Assembly (NCBI RefSeq): GCF_000429365.1
Contig: NZ_AUBS01000018.1
Span: 1 to 64,000 of the forward strand
DNA length: 64,000 bases
Source of the DNA: Pseudodonghicola xiamenensis DSM 18339
Lineage (GTDB): Bacteria > Pseudomonadota > Alphaproteobacteria > Rhodobacterales > Rhodobacteraceae
Direction of reading: 5' to 3'
The position numbers and the translations under genes are program-made. Positions 60,468 through 64,000 of this stretch are shown one piece after another. How positions within the stretch are numbered: the first letter of the stretch is position 1; the number at the start of each line of letters is the position of its first letter. The notes beneath the pieces are model-generated. The model was not told where the DNA came from and did not search any database. It saw nothing but the letters and a program-made list of their open reading frames with translations.

Positions 60468-61486
60468 ACGGCTTCCTGGAACTGTCGCGCCGCATCGAAC
60501 GCGAAATGGAGATCATAGCTCTGGCCTTCGACCAGAGCCGGAAGGCGGGGGCAGCTCAGGTGATCGACGACCTGCATCAAGGTGCCGTCCTTCGACCGAA
60601 AGAACGCCAGGGCAGTGGGGCCATTGAACTCTCCGGTCAGATATTTCGCGCTCAGATGCGGGCGGTCCGAAGGGACCTGCCCCTGTGGCGCCACGTCGAT
60701 CTGATCGAACCGCACCGCCAGCCGCACCGCCTCCGACGCCGCGCCACACAGGCCGGCATCAAAGATGTTCCATGCGTTCAGATGGCGCGCGGCTTCGGCA
60801 TTCCGGGGGCTGGAGAACAGCACATCCGGCGTGTCCGACTGCACGATGCGCCCGTTGGCCAATACCGCCACCTTGTCGCCCATGGTCAGCGCTTCGGTTT
60901 CCGATCCGGTCACATGTAGAAAGCTGACGCCAAGACGTTCGCGAATGGCCTTCAGTTCGTCACACATGCGCGCGCGCAAATTGGCGTCGAGCGCCCCCAG
61001 CGGTTCGTCCAGCAGCACGATCCGCGGTTCCGTTACCAGCGTCCGCGCCAGCGCGACCCGCTGACGCTGACCGCCGGAAATCGCGCTGACGGAGCGGTGC
61101 CCGAAGCCGTCGAGACCGACAAGCTGCAGCGCATCCTGGGTCCGGCCGGCAATTTCCGCCTCGTCGCGGACCGGAGAGACGGCGCTATACCGCAGCCCGA
61201 AGGCGACATTCTGCGCCACGGTCAGATGCGGAAACAGGGCGAAGTTCTGAAACACGAAGCCGATATCACGCAGATGCGGCGCCTTGCCGTCGATCCGCTC
61301 TCCGTCAATGGCGATTTCGCCCGCGTCCGGCTCTTCGAAGCCCGAGATCAGGCGCAGCAGCGTGGTCTTTCCGGACCCCGACGCGCCAAGCAGCGACATA
61401 TAGGTGTTTTCCGGCACGACGAAATCAACGCCGTCCAAGGCAACGGTCCCACCGTATCGGCGACTGACCCGGCTTAGCGTAAGCAC
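60464..61486 (-). CDS. ABC transporter ATPase, PotA type (GTG start)
   Basis: The 340-residue protein has Walker A GASGSGKT (34-41), VFQNFALFPHLTVAQNVAFG, signature ISGGQRQRVALARTL, Walker B IVLLDEPLGALDANLR, and a C-terminal TOBE domain. The switch region reads FLHVTGSETEALTMGD, where most relatives have THDQEEA: the conserved H-loop His is replaced (VTGSETEA), so the ATPase cycle may be altered. GTG 61486 is the start because AGGGAG lies 6 bases upstream; it is the first gene of the operon. Confidence 0.92.
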   Translation of the reverse strand: MLTLSRVSRRYGGTVALDGVDFVVPENTYMSLLGASGSGKTTLLRLISGFEEPDAGEIAIDGERIDGKAPHLRDIGFVFQNFALFPHLTVAQNVAFGLRYSAVSPVRDEAEIAGRTQDALQLVGLDGFGHRSVSAISGGQRQRVALARTLVTEPRIVLLDEPLGALDANLRARMCDELKAIRERLGVSFLHVTGSETEALTMGDKVAVLANGRIVQSDTPDVLFSSPRNAEAARHLNAWNIFDAGLCGAASEAVRLAVRFDQIDVAPQGQVPSDRPHLSAKYLTGEFNGPTALAFFRSKDGTLMQVVDHLSCPRLPALVEGQSYDLHFAFDAARQFQEAV

Positions 61487-61545
61487 TGTGCTCTCCCTGA
61501 TTACGATTTTTTTGATACAAAAGTCGATTCTACCGAACACAGCAA

Positions 61546-61584
61546 GACTAAAATGATTTTTGCATCGCAAACATCATTTTAGTC
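61546..61584. promoter_or_regulatory. 39-bp near-perfect palindrome between the PotA-type and GntR genes
   Basis: GACTAAAATGAT (61546-61557) and ATCATTTTAGTC (61573-61584) are exact inverted arms. Inside them TTTGC (61559-61563) and GCAAA (61567-61571) pair about the same centre (61565). Only one position per side (61558/61572) fails to match. The palindrome lies 60 bases from the ATPase start and 211 from the GntR start, the expected place for an operator of the divergent operon. Confidence 0.7.
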
Positions 61585-61794
61585 GCATCCTTCAGAGCAC
61601 CAAACCAGCTTGGAAGACTTTGAAATCCCTTTGAATCTGAGGTTCTTCGCTGAAATTCTGTGCATCGCCGCGACGGCATCTGCCGACAAAACGATTTTTG
61701 CGTGCAGTAGAGGAAAGACTTCCATGCCAGATCTTTGCCGCCTATTCTGCCCGCAGCTCATGCACGACCCACGGACAAACGAAGGAAACGCCCC

Positions 61795-62778
61795 GTGAAA
61801 ACCGAGGTAGAGACGGACAAACGCACAACCCTTTTCGAGGCTGCGGCGAATTTGATTCGCCACAACATCGAGATCGGTTTGCTCTATCCCGGTCTCGTCC
61901 TGCAGGAGAGCGCGCTTTCTGAACGGATGGAAATGTCACGGGCCACGGTGAAGCGCGCGCTTGAGATGATCGAGGCCGAAGGCCGGATCCGACGGTTCTC
62001 GGGGCGCGGGTTTCTGGTCAACGGCGGCTCAGGCGCCCCGAAACGCGAAGACCTTCGGCTAATCGAATTCGACTTGTCCGGCCTGGACGAGGCCATGGGC
62101 AAACCCAATTGGCTGCGCATCTATGACGATGTGGCCTATCACGTCACCCGCTGTCCGGTGTTCGGGCGCTATCGGATCATCGAATCCCTGATGGCCGAGG
62201 AATTCGGGGTGTCGCGCACCCTGATCCGTGACGCCCTGGGGCGGCTGCAGGAGCGCGGCCTGGTGCAGAAAAGCCGAACCTCGCGCTGGGTGGTGGAGCC
62301 GCTGACCTCGCAGCGGATCAAGGACAAATACCAATTGCGCTCGATCCTCGAAGTGGCGGCCCTGCGGTCGGCCAGCCTGCCGGTCGAGGCCCTGCGGCAG
62401 CTTTCCGATGAGATCAACGCCCTGTCCCCGGGAGAAATCCTGACCCCGACGAAATGGTTTTCACTGGATCGCCGGTTCTTTGAACTGGCCGTTCTGACCA
62501 CCCCGAACACGGATCTGGCCACCTATGCGTCAAGCAACCGGCTCGCGCTCGAGGCCTGCCAGTCGGCACTGTTCTCGCTGGGGCTGCCCCCGGATACACA
62601 ATCGCTTCTGGAACTGCGGCAGATCAGTGAACTGGCGCTTTCCGGCTCGATCTCGGCTGCAACCAGCATGTTGTCGATGCATCTGCAAAAGGCCTGCGAA
62701 CGGACAGTAGCACAGTTGAAAATCACTGCGATCATCGAACCGACATCGGATTTCCCCGATTATCTTCAGCGCGCCTGA
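61795..62778 (+). CDS. GntR-type regulator with two winged-helix domains and FCD-like domain
   Basis: The 327-residue product has a first winged helix at about 10-75 (LIRHNIEIGLLYPGLVLQES, then RMEMSRATVKRALEMIEAEG). A second similar one follows at about 115-175 (YRIIESLMAEEFGVSRTLIR, then LGRLQERGLVQKS). The C-terminal helical part (about 180-320) resembles FCD with LRSILEVAALRSASLPVEAL. Ordinary GntR/FCD proteins have one HTH and about 230 residues. GTG 61795 is used because AAGGAA lies upstream at normal distance; the earlier ATG 61735 has none. It is divergent from the polyamine-type transporter and probably represses it. Confidence 0.82.
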   Translation: MKTEVETDKRTTLFEAAANLIRHNIEIGLLYPGLVLQESALSERMEMSRATVKRALEMIEAEGRIRRFSGRGFLVNGGSGAPKREDLRLIEFDLSGLDEAMGKPNWLRIYDDVAYHVTRCPVFGRYRIIESLMAEEFGVSRTLIRDALGRLQERGLVQKSRTSRWVVEPLTSQRIKDKYQLRSILEVAALRSASLPVEALRQLSDEINALSPGEILTPTKWFSLDRRFFELAVLTTPNTDLATYASSNRLALEACQSALFSLGLPPDTQSLLELRQISELALSGSISAATSMLSMHLQKACERTVAQLKITAIIEPTSDFPDYLQRA

Positions 62779-62804
62779 CGCCGCTGTGCCCCCCCAAAAA
62801 ACAA

Positions 62805-62839
62805 TCACGCGGCCCGGGCGATCGCCACGAGCCGCGTGA
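62805..62839 (-). terminator. Rho-independent terminator of dctP
   Basis: TCACGCGGC (62805-62813) pairs perfectly with GCCGCGTGA (62831-62839). On the minus strand the stem is followed by TTGTTTTTT. It is 48 bases past the dctP stop and also faces the GntR gene's end at 62778. Confidence 0.85.
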
Positions 62840-62887
62840 AAGAATGCTATCAGGTCCGGCGTCCAAATGGCCGTCGGACCGTTTGCC

Positions 62888-63976
62888 TTACTGGCCGGCG
62901 CAGGCCTCGATCTTGGCCAGATCCGGGCCGTTGGGGGTGCGGCCCAGGTTGAACGGCGCCGAAGCGTCGCGCCAGCTGGAATAATCCTTCAGATAGCTGA
63001 GCTGGCTGGCATAGACCTTGGCCGACAGCGGGTTCTGACAGGCGACTTCCTCGATGGTTTCATTGGCCATCTGCTGGATTTGCGCCAGAGCAGCATCATC
63101 CAGCCGGTCGATCTCAACCCCGGCGGCCTTGAATTCGCCATAGGCTTCGGTGGCGCGCTTTTCGGTGAACGACAGGCTCCACAGCATGGTGGCATTGGCG
63201 GCGATCTTCAGGCGTTCCTGGGTTTCCGCATCCAGCGCGTCCCAGGCCGCCTTGTTGATCATCACCCCGAAGACCGAAGACGACTGGTGCCAGCCCGGGG
63301 TCGACCAGTATTTGGTGACCTGCTGGAAGCCGCCGGAATAATCCACGTTCGGTGTCGAGAATTCGGCACCGTCGATCACACCGCGTTCCAGCGACTGATA
63401 GATTTCACCGCCGGCCATGCTGACCTGGTTACCGCCCAGCTTTTCAAGCAGCTTGCCCTGCTCCAGCCCCGACAGCCGCAGCCGCAGACCTTTCAGGTCA
63501 TCAACCGTCTTGATCGGCTTGTTCACGGTACGGAAACCGGATTCGTTGTTGGTCACGCCATAGGGCAGATAGACCATGCCGAACTTGCCATAGACCTCAT
63601 TGTAAAGGTCGGCACCGCCCCATTCCTGGATCCAGTTCACATAGTCCACCGCATTGAACAGGCTGGCGGTGGTAGCCAACGGCGAAAACGCGCTGTCGCG
63701 GCCCGCCCAATAGCCCGGCCAGTCCGCACCGGCCTGGATGGTCCCGGATTCAACCGCACCAAAGACCTCGCCCGCCGGAACGATGTTGCCGCCGTCATAG
63801 AATTCGATCTGCAGCTTGTCGTCATCGACCAGGTCGTTGACCATCTTGACCCAATGCTTGTCGGTCTCGATCAACTCGAGGCTCGACGGCCAGGTGGTGG
63901 TCATTGTCCAGGTCTCGGCAACGGCGGGCGCCGCAGTGCTCAACGCGAGAGCTGCGATCGTCATCATCTTCTTCAT
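62888..63976 (-). CDS. dctP: TRAP transporter substrate-binding protein, DctP family
   Basis: The 362-residue product has a Sec signal (MKKMMTIAALALSTAAPAVA, cleavage before ETW) and the DctP-family mature domain: TWPSSLELIETDKHWVKMVN, GEVFGAVESGTIQAGADWPG, LKGLRLRLSGLEQGKLLEKL with the carboxylate-binding Arg residues, and EIYQSLERGVIDGAEFSTPN. The WPGYWAGRDSAFS segment is found in binders of keto acids/taurine-like solutes, so a carboxylate or sulfonate is likely. The permease genes dctQ and dctM are not in the window; a terminator follows dctP, so they must lie upstream beyond the right edge or elsewhere. GGAGG precedes the ATG on the minus strand. Confidence 0.92.
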   Translation of the reverse strand: MKKMMTIAALALSTAAPAVAETWTMTTTWPSSLELIETDKHWVKMVNDLVDDDKLQIEFYDGGNIVPAGEVFGAVESGTIQAGADWPGYWAGRDSAFSPLATTASLFNAVDYVNWIQEWGGADLYNEVYGKFGMVYLPYGVTNNESGFRTVNKPIKTVDDLKGLRLRLSGLEQGKLLEKLGGNQVSMAGGEIYQSLERGVIDGAEFSTPNVDYSGGFQQVTKYWSTPGWHQSSSVFGVMINKAAWDALDAETQERLKIAANATMLWSLSFTEKRATEAYGEFKAAGVEIDRLDDAALAQIQQMANETIEEVACQNPLSAKVYASQLSYLKDYSSWRDASAPFNLGRTPNGPDLAKIEACAGQ

Positions 63977-64000
63977 AGTCAGAACCTCCTCATGACTTCG

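Noticed and set aside
59106..60518. A 470-codon plus-strand open frame opposite the permease genes
   Set aside because: It is a glutamine/arginine-rich antisense shadow of the PotB/PotC-type genes, with no family resemblance.
1..64000. tRNA or rRNA genes
   Set aside because: No cloverleaf-like or conserved rRNA sequence was recognised; a covariance-model scan would be needed to be certain.

Overview
The window is high-GC DNA from an alphaproteobacterium. A Rhodobacterales (Paracoccus-like) host is the best guess, from the GC-rich codon use, the density of ABC/TRAP solute-binding proteins, the many flavin amine/amino-acid oxidases and the IS3/IS5/Tn3 debris. That assignment is inference; no rRNA, tRNA or housekeeping marker is present to fix it. 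Nearly everything here is uptake and catabolism of nitrogenous compounds, so this is an accessory, nutrient-scavenging region of a chromosome or large plasmid.

Layout. (1) 1-6980 is a decay zone: the end of an IS3-type transposase, a cupin gene cut by that element, a frameshifted MmgE/PrpD remnant, an intact FAD amine oxidase divergent from a YheO/DauR-type regulator, a 58-codon internally deleted HAD remnant, an intact aldehyde dehydrogenase, a collapsed LysR gene and a broken IS5-type transposase. (2) 6985-15923 is an amine/amino-acid module: two paralogous GNAT acetyltransferases, a FAD oxidase, two type-II HAD hydrolases, a cupin, an ArgE-like M20 deacetylase, a class III aminotransferase and a GhrA-like 2-hydroxyacid dehydrogenase. 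(3) 15990-21157 is a peptide-type ABC importer with a Tat-exported binding protein and a double ATPase. (4) 21216-37468 holds an Lrp regulator, two DAO-type flavoproteins, a LysR regulator, hydantoinase/oxoprolinase HyuA-HyuB, HcnA/HcnB-like dehydrogenase subunits, an aldehyde dehydrogenase, a tartrate/D-malate-type dehydrogenase, GabD, an aldo/keto reductase and DadA. (5) 37863-39548 is a hipBA toxin-antitoxin pair with four operator-like palindromes at exactly 27-bp spacing.

(6) 39693-51801 is the most interesting block. It contains an L-lysine 2-monooxygenase (DavB) homologue, a LysR regulator, then a divergent series lysA - peptide-binding protein - two permeases - two ATPases - cytoplasmic YkuD-fold L,D-transpeptidase - D-aminopeptidase. 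Read together, these genes could import DAP/D-amino-acid-containing peptides (murein-type), trim D-residues, decarboxylate diaminopimelate to lysine and oxidise the lysine. DadA, the omega-aminotransferase and GabD elsewhere in the window could finish the route. (7) 52061-55840 is a complete, passenger-free Tn3-family transposon with identical ends but no visible target duplication. (8) 55905-61486 is a polyamine-type ABC operon with two short-chain dehydrogenases inside it, divergent from a GntR regulator that appears to have two winged-helix domains; a near-perfect 39-bp palindrome lies between them. (9) 62888-63976 is a TRAP binding protein.

No CRISPR array, rRNA or tRNA was seen. All functional calls rest on motifs and family resemblance read by eye; no database search or alignment was run.
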